From Chryseobacterium gleum (GTDB lineage Bacteria; Bacteroidota; Bacteroidia; Flavobacteriales_D; Crocinitomicaceae), in NCBI GenBank assembly GCA_945877005.1, contig CAMCQL010000019.1, positions 1-17,139 of the forward strand: a DNA stretch of 17,139 nucleotides, read 5' to 3'. A program made the position numbers and the translations under genes. The notes beneath the pieces were generated by a model that was given only the letters and a program-made list of their open reading frames with translations, had not been told where the DNA came from and did not search any database. The first letter of the stretch is position 1. Each line of letters begins with the position of its first letter. Below, piece after piece: positions 9,101 through 16,121 of the stretch.

Positions 9101-10526
9101 AAGATTAAGTCAACCGATGAATCCTGTTGTTTCTTTCTTTGCGCGAACAATCATAAGTGTACGATCTGTATCAGGAACATACAGTGTGAATAATGGAACA
9201 TTGTTACCGGGATACAATCAAGAAACACGAATATTAGGGGCGAATGGAAGTTTTGAAAACCCACTTTCAGGATTTTTATTTGGACAGCAATCGTTTGATA
9301 TTTATGGAAATAAAACCAATTATGATTTTGCTAGAGAAGCTGCAAATAAAGGTTGGTTGGTGAAAAATTCTGCTATTAATAAACAACACACATTGTCCAA
9401 TACACAGAATTTTTCTGCAAGGGCAACGGTAGAGCCTATGAAAGATTTTTCGATAGATTTTTCGATGAATAGAAATTATACAGTTAATTCGAATGATTTT
9501 TTCCGTTGGAGTGATTCTTCGAAACAATACGAGAGTCAAAGTTTTGTTCAAACAGCCACATTAACTTATTCAACCATTGCTTTAAAATCTTCTTTTGTTC
9601 AGTTAGGCAGTGATTATTCATCAAGTTCATTTACAACAATGCGTTCACGCCGTGAGGAAGTAAGTCAATTGTTAGGGCGAGAAAATTCTAATTCAAGTTT
9701 ATCTACCAAAGGATTTTCGAAGGGGTATGGTGGTGGACATCAGGATGTATTAATAGGGGCTTTTTTAACATCTTATACCAACACATCCGTAACAAAGAAG
9801 AACATTAATCCAATTTCTGCATTGCCTTTACCAAATTGGACGATGAATTATAATGGGTTAAATAAGTTTGAGTTCTTTAAGAAAAGAACAAAAAACATTA
9901 CTGTTAGACATGGATATAGTTCTTCAGTAAGTATATCAGGAATCCAGACGAATTTAAATGCAAAATTTGACGATGGTGGTAACCCGACAAGTTTCGATTT
10001 AAATGAGAATTTTATTGTTCGAAATCAGATTCAGAATGTGACTTTGTCAGAACGTTTTTCCCCTTTGGTCGGATTTGATGCAACATGGAATTTCTTGGGT
10101 CAAGGATTGATCACCAAATTTGAGTATAAAAAAGACCGTAGTTCTTCATTGGCCTTAAGTAACCAACAAATTACAGAAAATTATACCAAAGAATGGGTTA
10201 TTGGTTCAGGGGTAAAATTCTCTAAAGTCAAGCTTCCTTTTAAAATACAGGGTAAAGTCATAGAAAATGATTTAAACATTCGTTTTGATTTCTCAATTCG
10301 AGACAATGCAACAGTTATTCGTAAAATTTTAGAAAATACAAATCAAGCAACCGCTGGTCAAATTGTTTATTCAATTAAATCTTCGGTAGATTACAATGTT
10401 GGTCAAAATGTTACTGCTCAATTGTATTATGATCAGGTGATTAATACTCCAAAAGTAGCGATGACTTATCCTACAGGCAACATCAATGCGGGAATTCGTT
10501 TAAGAATTAATTTAGGAGGATTATAA
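3198..10526 (+). CDS. sprA: Type IX secretion system outer-membrane translocon SprA (SOV)
   Basis: SprA is the very large outer-membrane beta-barrel through which T9SS substrates, including gliding adhesins where present, leave the cell. The 2,442-residue length matches the family (about 2,300-2,500). Recognisable SprA segments include GKGFVNFFGSDEITIKPQG near the N terminus, INPKNGRIYFSTVEPFG, YIDDFEGSQ at 832-840, and a C terminus ending in alternating beta-strand residues (GIRLRINL). The frame opens at TTG 3198. Residues 1-33 form a signal peptide: basic n-region with Arg14 and Lys16, hydrophobic core NYLIFCSMLFIYPVFA, and likely cleavage at Ala32-Gln33. A second TTG at 3225 also gives a complete signal peptide. 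The first ATG (3267) would remove all its positive charges, so a TTG start is favoured. An unusually basic stretch lies at residues 1947-1969. The gene starts 3 nt after ruvA, so it probably depends on upstream transcription. Confidence 0.96.
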   Translation: MQHQVIKISLSFNRIKNYLIFCSMLFIYPVFAQEKENNLVFPIQKTLDPSQSGNQRFDLGDPSKVEKTIVYDPITRKYIFQEKLNSNSSVNYRNPSMMTLEEYLKYDRKKAELRNWESKKSEQLGDSESGAGGALIPPIKIGGKGFVNFFGSDEITIKPQGTVEASLGINSSRYDNPVLPISQRRVTRFDFQQNMQINLVGMIGTKLKISTSYNSQAAFDFENVTKLAYTGDEDQILQSLELGNVSMPLNTSLIQGSQTLFGIKTKLKFGRLTVDNILSQSKGKRQEINITGKAQVQNFEFVADNYETNRHYFLAHNFRDDYDSAMSQLPIVQSQINITRLEVWVTNRINSPLNTRNIIAFTDLGEQDPMKVDGKVSGFVGSLPNNGANNLYEWASKDPGVKSFSGSVASLNSKGSTPGPFRQAVDYEKIENARRLTEQEFSYNPLLGFISLNQPLMNDEVLAVSFEYTFQGKTYQVGQFSTDGVDGKNALVLKLLKPTLTNPKNHIWDLMMKNVYSIGAYQVDRNGFRLDVLYNNPATGLPVNFFPFEGLDKTQLVSMLGMDKMNVNNQPFSDGLFDFAPINFNGNKADNGGTINPKNGRIYFSTVEPFGQTLKNKMIEKNIDPTIINKIVFTELYDSTRTAAQQIPAKNRFMFKGQYQSSVSSDIPLNALNVPQGAVSVMAGGIKLVEGTDYTVDYNLGRVKILNNGILESNTPIKVSVESNSVFGFQAKTFIGTHLNYQFSKDINLGATWLRMAETPITQKVDMGSEPFKNNVLGIDFSFKKDLPVLTKLVDLLPIISTRAKSSISITGEIAHLIPGTPNVISSTGISYIDDFEGSQSTIDLRSPNAWRLASIPQGQPDLFPESTIKDLKAGFNRSNIAWYLIDPLFYQGNTLTPSHIKDTPEMLTDSRMRMVNQKEIFPNLQQQYGTFTNIPILELAYYPKERGIYNYDTLSAIDKLGRFTNPEKKWGGIMRSITTNDFELSNIEFIQFWMLDPFNEDAEKVDPNSQHAGGDLYFNLGNVSEDILPDSRKSFENGLPINAAAQDNIDTTSWARVSTQNVVVNAFDMNADNLKNQDVGLDGWNNDSEKEFYKKYVAWVEKNTTLTAEVKQRMISDPSNDDYKFYRDDIYDAEKADILTRYKRYNRTEGNSPTVEMSASINAGGYPTQASNLPDVEDINQDNNLSESESYFQYKIGLRPNEIEIGKNYITNIQSYQNGNKTERWIQFKIPVRQPQKAVNGISDFRSIRFMRMFLKDFNEEVVLRFARLEFIRGEWRKYLGTMNSAGENIQTDPNLTSFNIAAVNIEENGGRTPINYVIPPGITREIDPSQVQTRQLNEQALSLEVCNLQDGNAQAAYKNIQFDVRTYKKLKLYVHAEEVSKSSPLQKEDVTLFVRLGSDFTDNYYEYEMPLTPTQWGSNSPEDIWLEENNVEIIFDNLLEAKKKRNAVNGNSTSTSTAFTEFIMVDPANPKRKIKIKGNPNLQALKTIMIGIRNPSKSTNKTWREDGQPKCAIVWINEMRLTDFQNEGGSAAVGRMQVQAADFATVSVSGNYSGVNWGSIESRVQERQRNEQIGFDFNTTMQLGQFFGSRLKLSLPFYYGYSLGIINPEYDPFNPDIKLSDYPFAERMERAKKGQDFTERKSFNFTNIRKEANPDSKPNMFRISNFTLGYSYSENYRRDFNTEYDRTKSWKTDLVYTYTFDVKPIEPFKKVEFMQKSKWWGIIRDMNLSLAPKTISFSNDVLRNYNERQVRNNLAPDFPFDPVYIKSFNWNRTYGLGYDITKNLKFTFNATNRAIFDEGNGRVDKAIDPVGYGIFLDTIKRQLKTLGKTMDYTHDYSLAYNLPLDKIPALDWVTSNVKYNGTYNWQRAPLGQSEYGNTVQNSRAVNYTANFNLTNLYNKSPFLKKVISESKQTRQKVGEKETAVSKGNTDPNMTSFGKPYNQLTKKEKRKEDRIRRRKKRKEAREKRLSQPMNPVVSFFARTIISVRSVSGTYSVNNGTLLPGYNQETRILGANGSFENPLSGFLFGQQSFDIYGNKTNYDFAREAANKGWLVKNSAINKQHTLSNTQNFSARATVEPMKDFSIDFSMNRNYTVNSNDFFRWSDSSKQYESQSFVQTATLTYSTIALKSSFVQLGSDYSSSSFTTMRSRREEVSQLLGRENSNSSLSTKGFSKGYGGGHQDVLIGAFLTSYTNTSVTKKNINPISALPLPNWTMNYNGLNKFEFFKKRTKNITVRHGYSSSVSISGIQTNLNAKFDDGGNPTSFDLNENFIVRNQIQNVTLSERFSPLVGFDATWNFLGQGLITKFEYKKDRSSSLALSNQQITENYTKEWVIGSGVKFSKVKLPFKIQGKVIENDLNIRFDFSIRDNATVIRKILENTNQATAGQIVYSIKSSVDYNVGQNVTAQLYYDQVINTPKVAMTYPTGNINAGIRLRINLGGL

Positions 10527-10549
10527 AAAATAAATCATTCATTTTTTAT
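10523..10549. terminator. Weak AT-only hairpin after sprA, possible terminator
   Basis: ATAAAAAAT (10523-10531) and ATTTTTTAT (10541-10549) are perfect inverted repeats around a 9-nt loop, overlapping the sprA stop codon. Every pair is A-T, so the stem is weak, and no clean U-tract follows directly (a run of eight T occurs later, at about 10573-10580). It is the only terminator-like structure between the two gene blocks, but base composition alone could produce it. Confidence 0.3.
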
Positions 10550-10644
10550 TGAATCACAGAAAAATAACAGCGTTTTTTTTGGAATATTCATCCTGTTGTC
10601 ATTTGAAGTTTTCCGATTTCATAAATTTAAAAAATGTGAATTTT

Positions 10645-10652
10645 TACTTTTG
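10645..10652 (+). promoter_or_regulatory. Candidate -7 element of the tatA block promoter
   Basis: TACTTTTG is an exact match to the Bacteroidota TANNTTTG element and is followed by CA. It ends 66 nt before the tatA ATG at 10719. No TTG was found 17-23 nt upstream. A second exact match, TACCTTTG at 10688-10695, lies closer to the gene and could be used instead or as well. Both fall in the gap separating the sprA block from the tatA block, where a promoter is expected. Confidence 0.45.
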
Positions 10653-10687
10653 CATTTATCTCATTCTTTTTTCTTCTTTTTATTCTG

Positions 10688-10695
10688 TACCTTTG
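10688..10695 (+). promoter_or_regulatory. Alternative -7 element upstream of tatA
   Basis: TACCTTTG matches TANNTTTG exactly and ends 23 nt before the tatA ATG, giving a short leader. No TTG -33 element is seen at the usual spacing. This is the weaker or additional candidate beside the one at 10645-10652. Confidence 0.3.
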
Positions 10696-10718
10696 TGGGG
10701 TTATATAAAACTATTTTT

Positions 10719-10892
10719 ATGATACTAGGTGTAGTAGGTCCTTGGCAAGTAATTTTAATTGTTGCATTATTATTATTATTTTTTGGAGGTAAAAAAATTC
10801 CAGAACTAATGAAAGGATTAGGTCAAGGAATGAAAGAATTCAAAGACGCATCTAAAGGAGAAAATTCTTCAGAAGAGAAAAAAGACGCTTAA
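10719..10892 (+). CDS. tatA: Sec-independent protein translocase subunit TatA
   Basis: TatA oligomerises in the inner membrane to form the passage for folded proteins bearing twin-arginine signal peptides. From ATG 10719 the protein has 57 residues. It has a short periplasmic N terminus with a polar Gln10, a single membrane helix (about 9-22), the hallmark Phe-Gly hinge at 22-23, an amphipathic helix (KKIPELMKGLGQGMKEFK, about 25-42) and a charged tail. This matches small TatA/E proteins. The frame is open further upstream to a TTG at 10596. That would add 41 residues rich in Phe and Leu that TatA proteins lack, and would overlap both candidate -7 elements, so I chose the ATG. tatC is not in the window. 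gatA follows after 12 nt, so tatA probably heads the transcription unit. Confidence 0.93.
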   Translation: MILGVVGPWQVILIVALLLLFFGGKKIPELMKGLGQGMKEFKDASKGENSSEEKKDA

Positions 10893-10904
10893 TTCGAGTT
10901 CGTT

Positions 10905-12317
10905 ATGTATAAAAGTTTTACTGAAGTTAAGTTAGCGCTTGCTTCGGGAGTTTCTTTATTGGACATTGTTGATACTTATTTAAATCGTATAGAAGCTACA
11001 AAAGAGTTGAATGCGTTTTTAGAAGTTTTTAATGAAACTGTTAAATCAGAGGCTGTTCGAGTTCAAGATAAAATTAACAATGGCACTGCTGGAGTTTTGG
11101 CAGGAATGGTCATTGGAATAAAAGATAATATTTGTTACAAAGGGCACAAAGTTTCTGCTTCTTCAAAGATTTTGGAAGGTTTTGAGTCATTATACACAGC
11201 TACTGCATTACAGCGTTTGTTAGATGAAGATGCAATTGTAATTGGAAGATTAAACTGCGATGAATTTGCAATGGGAAGTTCGAACGAAAATTCAGCTTAT
11301 GGTCCTGTTAAAAATGCATTGGATTTAACTCGTGTACCTGGTGGTTCGTCTGGTGGTTCATCTACTGCAGTTGCAGGAAACTTATGTACAGTCGCTTTAG
11401 GAAGTGATACAGGCGGTTCAATTCGTCAACCTGCTTCATTTACAGGTACTTATGGTATAAAGCCAACTTACGGAAGAATATCTCGTTATGGTTTAATCGC
11501 CTATGCATCGTCATTTGACCAAATTGGTGTATTTGCTAACACACTTGAAGACTCAGCTTTGATAACTCAAATCATGTCTGGTAAAGATGAAAACGATAGC
11601 ACTTCTTCCTCGAAAGAGGTTTTACCAATGGTTGTTGCTCCGAATAAAACTAAATTAAAGATAGCTTATTTACAAGAAACAATTGATAACGAAGGCATTG
11701 ATCAAGCTGTAAAAGATCGAATGTTGGAAATTTTTGAAAAATTACGTGCTGATGGTCATCACGTAGCGTCTGTTTCTTTTCCATATATGGAATACATGGT
11801 ACCGACTTATTACGTTTTATCAACCGCAGAAGCTTCTTCAAATTTATCTCGTTTTGACGGTGTTCATTATGGTTATCGTTCAAGTGATGCTGTAGGAGTA
11901 GAGGCGACTTATAAAAAATCACGTACAGAAGGATTTGGGCCAGAAGTAAAACGTAGAATAATGGCAGGAACTTTTGTCTTATCCCATGGGTTTTATGATG
12001 CTTATTATACCAAAGGACAAAAAGTAAGACGGGTATTACAAAATAAAACGAAAGAAATCTTTGAAAATTTTGATGTTGTAATAACCCCTACTACTCCTTC
12101 AACTGCATTTAAATTGAATGATGTAAAAGATCCAATACAAATGTATTTGCAAGATATTTTTACTGTGCATGCCAATTTAACAGGAAATCCAGCAATTTCT
12201 TTACCACTTGGAACATCTTCAGAAGGGTTGCCATTTGGAGTTCAGGTAATGACTGCACCATTTTCAGAATCTTTACTTTATGGTTTTTCTGCACAATTAG
12301 AAGAATTAGTGAGTTAA
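10905..12317 (+). CDS. gatA: Asp-tRNA(Asn)/Glu-tRNA(Gln) amidotransferase subunit A, GatA
   Basis: GatA is the glutaminase subunit of the GatCAB complex, which converts misacylated Glu-tRNA(Gln) and/or Asp-tRNA(Asn) to the amidated forms in the cytoplasm. The 470 residues show the amidase-signature fold. The Ser-cisSer-Lys triad is intact: Lys73 (GIKDN), Ser148 (GGSSGGSS) and Ser172 (GSDTGGSIRQPA), with the family spacing of 75 and 24 residues. GatA-like segments include NCDEFAMGSSNENSAYGP and, near the C terminus, GNPAISLPLG and LPFGVQ. These favour GatA over a general amidase. gatB and gatC are not nearby, which is common because the three genes are often scattered. Start ATG lies 12 nt after tatA, and the next gene begins 10 nt after the stop. 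Confidence 0.93.
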   Translation: MYKSFTEVKLALASGVSLLDIVDTYLNRIEATKELNAFLEVFNETVKSEAVRVQDKINNGTAGVLAGMVIGIKDNICYKGHKVSASSKILEGFESLYTATALQRLLDEDAIVIGRLNCDEFAMGSSNENSAYGPVKNALDLTRVPGGSSGGSSTAVAGNLCTVALGSDTGGSIRQPASFTGTYGIKPTYGRISRYGLIAYASSFDQIGVFANTLEDSALITQIMSGKDENDSTSSSKEVLPMVVAPNKTKLKIAYLQETIDNEGIDQAVKDRMLEIFEKLRADGHHVASVSFPYMEYMVPTYYVLSTAEASSNLSRFDGVHYGYRSSDAVGVEATYKKSRTEGFGPEVKRRIMAGTFVLSHGFYDAYYTKGQKVRRVLQNKTKEIFENFDVVITPTTPSTAFKLNDVKDPIQMYLQDIFTVHANLTGNPAISLPLGTSSEGLPFGVQVMTAPFSESLLYGFSAQLEELVS

Positions 12318-12327
12318 AATTTGTTGC

Positions 12328-14310
12328 ATGAAACAGTTCTTGGTTTACATAGTATTATTTTTCGGGTTTTCAATTTCATTGAATGCCCAACGACAGCCTA
12401 AACCAACTGTAAAGTCTCCATTAGATAGCGATGCGTTCATCGAAATGATGGATAATACATTGAGCGACTATTTCGCACAATTCGCCAAGGAACCTAATTT
12501 TGATTCCATTATCAACACTTTAGAATTTGAGGACAATGAAATTGGAGAAGTTTCTGATTCAATTTACTGTGAACGATTAGAAAAATTAAATAATCTTACC
12601 CCTTTTCATTTGGATTGTAACGAAATTACCCTAGGGATGATTCGTTTTTTTGTGAAAAATAGAAGAGGATTTACAAAGATTGTTTTAGGGCGTTCTAAAT
12701 TATATTTTGATTTGTATGAGGCTACCTTAGCAAAGCACGATATGCCAATAGAATTAAAGTATTTATCAGTGATTGAGAGTGGATTACGTCCACAGGTTAA
12801 ATCTCCTGCCGGCGCATTAGGCTTATGGCAGTTCATGTATGGTACTGGTAAAAATTATGGATTAATAGAAAATTCATATGTAGATGAACGCATGGATCCT
12901 GTTAAATCAACCGAAGCAGCATGTAAGTTTTTGAAAAAATTATTTGGAATTTATAACGATTGGAATTTAGCTTTAGCTGCTTACAATGCAGGTCCGGGAA
13001 ATGTTAATAAAGCAATTAGAAGATCAGGTGGGAAAAGAACTTATTGGGAGGTTCGTCCTTTTTTACCAAGAGAAACACAAGGTTATGTTCCTAATTTTAT
13101 TGCAGCGACCTATTTAATGTCGTATCATACTCAACATAATATTGTTCCTGCTACGAATAAACATCATTTTTATCAGTTGGATACGATCTGTTTGAGTAAA
13201 GCAATACACATGTCAACGATTGAGAAGTTAACAGGATGGAGTGAAAGTGAAGTAGCAGCGTTGAATCCAATTTATAAAACGAAGTATGTCCCTCAGACAG
13301 AGCCTAAACAATGTATTACTGGTCCTATTAAAGAGATTGGCAAGTTGGTGAGTGTGGTAGATTCTTTATATAATTTAGAAAAAAGCATTTATTTCCCTAA
13401 ACCTAAACCAGTTATAGTTCCTCCTGTCGACTCGTTGAAGAATGTAAGTGATACAATTGTTATACCCGCCGTTGTTTCTCAGGATACTGTGGTAAAGTCC
13501 GTTACCAAAGCTGTAAAAAAATCTGCAGTTGTATGGCATAAAGTAAAACGTGGTGAAACTTTAAGTACCATTGCTGCAGCTTACGGTGTTCAATCAGATC
13601 AAATTAAAAAATGGAATTATTTACGTTCAAATGTTGCTCCTAAAGGAAGATGGTTAAAGATTTTAAAATCAGACGACGATAAAGTACTAGAAACCGTAAT
13701 TGAAAATCAGATCATCAGTGCTGTACAAGAGTCGGTTCAATCTAAAAAGAATAAAATTGTACAAGATTCACTTATTTCATCAAACAATAAAACCTCTACA
13801 ACAATAAAACCATCGAAAGTTGAAAAGAAACAAGTTGTGGATACAAATGTATTACTAGCAAATAAAATAAATTCAAAAATTCAAAAAGTTAAATCAACTG
13901 AAACACCAAAGAATACAACGAAACAATTAATAGTAGATACAAGTGTTACGATTTTTCATACTGTTTTAAGAGGAGAATTATTGTCTAAAATTGCAGAGAA
14001 ATATAATGTTTCATTGAATGATGTAATTAAATGGAATAACTTAACTAATAGTTCAGTTATCGCAGGACAAAAATTAAAAATAATTTCAAAAGTTCAATTG
14101 CCTAATTTAGAATTAAAAACACCTGTAAAACAAACTGTTGTTAAACCTAAGGTTGTAGTTCCGATTAAAAAATATTACACGATCAAACCAGGTGATATGT
14201 TCAATCGATTAGCGGAAAGTCATGCGTTAACACCTCAACAATTACACGAGTTAAATCCTGGAATTGACCCTAACACCATACGTGTAGGTCAAATTTTACG
14301 TGTTAAGTAA
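12328..14310 (+). CDS. Membrane-bound lytic transglycosylase-like protein with three LysM domains (MltD-like)
   Basis: Probable periplasmic enzyme that cleaves the MurNAc-GlcNAc bond of peptidoglycan non-hydrolytically, forming 1,6-anhydroMurNAc ends. The 660 residues begin with a signal peptide (MKQFLVYIVLFFGFSISLNA, likely cut before Gln21; no lipobox cysteine, so it appears soluble or peptidoglycan-bound rather than a lipoprotein). A transglycosylase SLT (GH23) domain spans about 125-250. It has catalytic Glu150 in YLSVIESGL, then GALGLWQFM and the AAYNAGPGNV motif with Tyr219. Three LysM peptidoglycan-binding domains follow, at about 403-447, 543-587 and 616-659. They are separated by Lys/Thr/Ser/Val-rich, probably flexible linkers. 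The architecture matches MltD, which usually has two or three LysM repeats. It sits 10 nt after gatA and 11 nt before the GT2 gene. Confidence 0.9.
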   Translation: MKQFLVYIVLFFGFSISLNAQRQPKPTVKSPLDSDAFIEMMDNTLSDYFAQFAKEPNFDSIINTLEFEDNEIGEVSDSIYCERLEKLNNLTPFHLDCNEITLGMIRFFVKNRRGFTKIVLGRSKLYFDLYEATLAKHDMPIELKYLSVIESGLRPQVKSPAGALGLWQFMYGTGKNYGLIENSYVDERMDPVKSTEAACKFLKKLFGIYNDWNLALAAYNAGPGNVNKAIRRSGGKRTYWEVRPFLPRETQGYVPNFIAATYLMSYHTQHNIVPATNKHHFYQLDTICLSKAIHMSTIEKLTGWSESEVAALNPIYKTKYVPQTEPKQCITGPIKEIGKLVSVVDSLYNLEKSIYFPKPKPVIVPPVDSLKNVSDTIVIPAVVSQDTVVKSVTKAVKKSAVVWHKVKRGETLSTIAAAYGVQSDQIKKWNYLRSNVAPKGRWLKILKSDDDKVLETVIENQIISAVQESVQSKKNKIVQDSLISSNNKTSTTIKPSKVEKKQVVDTNVLLANKINSKIQKVKSTETPKNTTKQLIVDTSVTIFHTVLRGELLSKIAEKYNVSLNDVIKWNNLTNSSVIAGQKLKIISKVQLPNLELKTPVKQTVVKPKVVVPIKKYYTIKPGDMFNRLAESHALTPQQLHELNPGIDPNTIRVGQILRVK

Positions 14311-14321
14311 TTTGATTACTT

Positions 14322-15092
14322 ATGGTTGTTTCCATCTCAATTGTCATCATTACTTTTAATGAAGAAAAAAATATAGGAAGGTGTCTATCTTCACTCAAAG
14401 ATTTATCTGATGATATAGTCGTGGTAGATTCTTTTTCAACAGATAATACGGAAGCAATTTGTAAAGAATTTGGCGTTCGTTTTGTTCAGCATGCATTTGA
14501 GGGTCACATTGAACAAAAGAATTGGGCCATTACTCAAGCAAAATACCCACACATATTATCATTAGATGCCGATGAGGTCGTTTCTGATGAATTGTCTACT
14601 TCGATAAAGTCAGTTTTATCAGACTGGAAAAGTTCTGGCTACACGATGAATCGATTGACGAATTATTGTGGACATTGGGTAAAGTACTGTGGTTGGTATC
14701 CTGATACTAAACTACGTTTGTGGGATGCACGTTTGGGTGCTTGGGGAGGTGATAATCCGCATGATAAATTTGAAATGTATTCTAAAGACACTAAAATATC
14801 CCATTTAAAAGGGGATATTCTACATTACAGTTACTATTCGTTAGACGACCATTACAAGCAAGTTGCATATTTCACAGATATTTTAGCAAAAGCTCAATTT
14901 AAAAAAGGAAAAAAAGCTCCGATATTTATTTTATTATTTAGTCCAGTTGTAAAGTTTATAAAAGATTATTTTATTAAATTAGGTTTTTTAGATGGTAGCG
15001 TAGGTTTTCGAATTTGTCGTATATCTGCTTTCGCTACGTTTACTAAATATAAAAAATTACGCCAATTAATCCATTCAAATAAGTCCATCTAG
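14322..15092 (+). CDS. Glycosyltransferase family 2, LPS-core type (WaaE/KdtX-like)
   Basis: Predicted cytoplasmic or membrane-associated inverting glycosyltransferase using a nucleotide-sugar donor. The 256 residues show a GT-A fold: ISIVIITFNEEKNIGRCL at the N terminus, Asp36 in VVVDSFSTDNT for nucleotide binding, and the metal-binding DAD motif at Asp82-Asp84 (LSLDADEVVS). The C-terminal part, with a hydrophobic segment followed by GFLDG (221-225), resembles the WaaE/KdtX group that adds a sugar to the LPS inner core. The donor and acceptor cannot be read from the sequence. A family 9 glycosyltransferase begins 1 nt after the stop, which supports a role in lipopolysaccharide or a related surface glycan. 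No Shine-Dalgarno sequence is visible; ATG 14322 is the only start that keeps the first beta-strand intact. Confidence 0.87.
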   Translation: MVVSISIVIITFNEEKNIGRCLSSLKDLSDDIVVVDSFSTDNTEAICKEFGVRFVQHAFEGHIEQKNWAITQAKYPHILSLDADEVVSDELSTSIKSVLSDWKSSGYTMNRLTNYCGHWVKYCGWYPDTKLRLWDARLGAWGGDNPHDKFEMYSKDTKISHLKGDILHYSYYSLDDHYKQVAYFTDILAKAQFKKGKKAPIFILLFSPVVKFIKDYFIKLGFLDGSVGFRICRISAFATFTKYKKLRQLIHSNKSI

Positions 15093-15093
15093 A

Positions 15094-16119
15094 ATGAAGT
15101 TCCCAGTTGATTTTTCAAATAAAACCTTTTTGATCAGTCGGACTGATAGTATTGGTGATGTAATGTTGACATTACCTCTATGCGTTTGGATTAAAAGGAC
15201 ATTTCCATTTTCTAAAGTTATTTTTTTAGGGAGTACTTATACACTTCCGGTACTTGAATGTTTACCTGAGATTGATGAGGTTTGGGAATTTCAATCGTTA
15301 CAAAATCGACCAACTGCAGAGTTGAATCGATTTTTACAAGACGCAAAAATTGATATCTGTATCCATGTTTTTCCGAAAAAAGAAATTGCTTTTTGGATGA
15401 AAAAAGCTAGGATTCCATTTCGCATTGGTACTTCACACCGTGTTTTTCATTTTTTAACCTGTAATATTCGTCCAAATTTTACACGTAAAGGTTCTTCGTT
15501 GCATGAATCACAATTGAATTTTGAATTGATGCGTTGTTTAGGGCTTCACCAATTACCGTCGTTGGTAGAGTTAAGTTCTTATTTAAGCTCATTTAAGGTT
15601 CCTTTTATTGATTTACCAGAAGCATTGAGTCAATTTATTGAATCTGCTCAAAAGATTGTGTTATTACATCCAAAATCTCAAGGAAGTGCATTGGAATGGG
15701 GAATTGAAAATTATATTGAATTGTCAAATCAATTGTTATCTGAAGGATATTCAGTAATATTCACTGGTACAGAAAAGGAAGGAATTCAATTTAGGCATTT
15801 AATTCCGAATCATTCTAATTGTTATGATTCTACGGGTAAATTATCATTATCTCAATTAATCGTGTTGATTTCTAAAGCTCAATCCTTAGTTGCGTGTTCA
15901 ACAGGACCTTTGCATATAGCTGGAGTTCTTAGTATTCGTGCTGTAGGGTTGTTTTCTCCACGAATACCGATACATCCTGGAAGATGGCAGCCTTTGGGTT
16001 CGAATGTTAAAGTATTAGTAAAGGACGACAAATGTCCGGTTTGTGCTGTAAAAAAAGGGTGTAATTGTATTGAATCTATTCCTGTTTCAGTAGTATTTGA
16101 TGCGATATCAAACGATTGA
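15094..16119 (+). CDS. Glycosyltransferase family 9 (heptosyltransferase-like)
   Basis: Predicted GT-B glycosyltransferase related to ADP-heptose:LPS heptosyltransferases (WaaC/WaaF/RfaF type), acting at the cytoplasmic face of the inner membrane on lipid A-core. The 341 residues match the family. The N-terminal motif RTDSIGDVMLTLP contains Asp22, in the position of the family's catalytic base. The donor-binding signature STGPLHIAGV begins at Ser269, followed by GLFSPRIPIHPGRWQPLG. A cysteine cluster lies near the C terminus at Cys314, Cys317, Cys323 and Cys325; Cys-rich tails occur in many GT9 proteins. Whether heptose is the real donor is unknown. The gene starts 1 nt after GT2, so the two are almost surely co-transcribed. 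It ends 2 nt from the stop codon of the convergent membrane-protein gene. Confidence 0.88.
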   Translation: MKFPVDFSNKTFLISRTDSIGDVMLTLPLCVWIKRTFPFSKVIFLGSTYTLPVLECLPEIDEVWEFQSLQNRPTAELNRFLQDAKIDICIHVFPKKEIAFWMKKARIPFRIGTSHRVFHFLTCNIRPNFTRKGSSLHESQLNFELMRCLGLHQLPSLVELSSYLSSFKVPFIDLPEALSQFIESAQKIVLLHPKSQGSALEWGIENYIELSNQLLSEGYSVIFTGTEKEGIQFRHLIPNHSNCYDSTGKLSLSQLIVLISKAQSLVACSTGPLHIAGVLSIRAVGLFSPRIPIHPGRWQPLGSNVKVLVKDDKCPVCAVKKGCNCIESIPVSVVFDAISND

Positions 16120-16121
16120 AT

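Noticed and set aside
10905..12317. Alternative reading of gatA as a stand-alone amidase
   Set aside because: The conserved GatA segments, the 470-residue length and the exact spacing of the catalytic Lys and two Ser fit GatA better than other amidase-signature enzymes.
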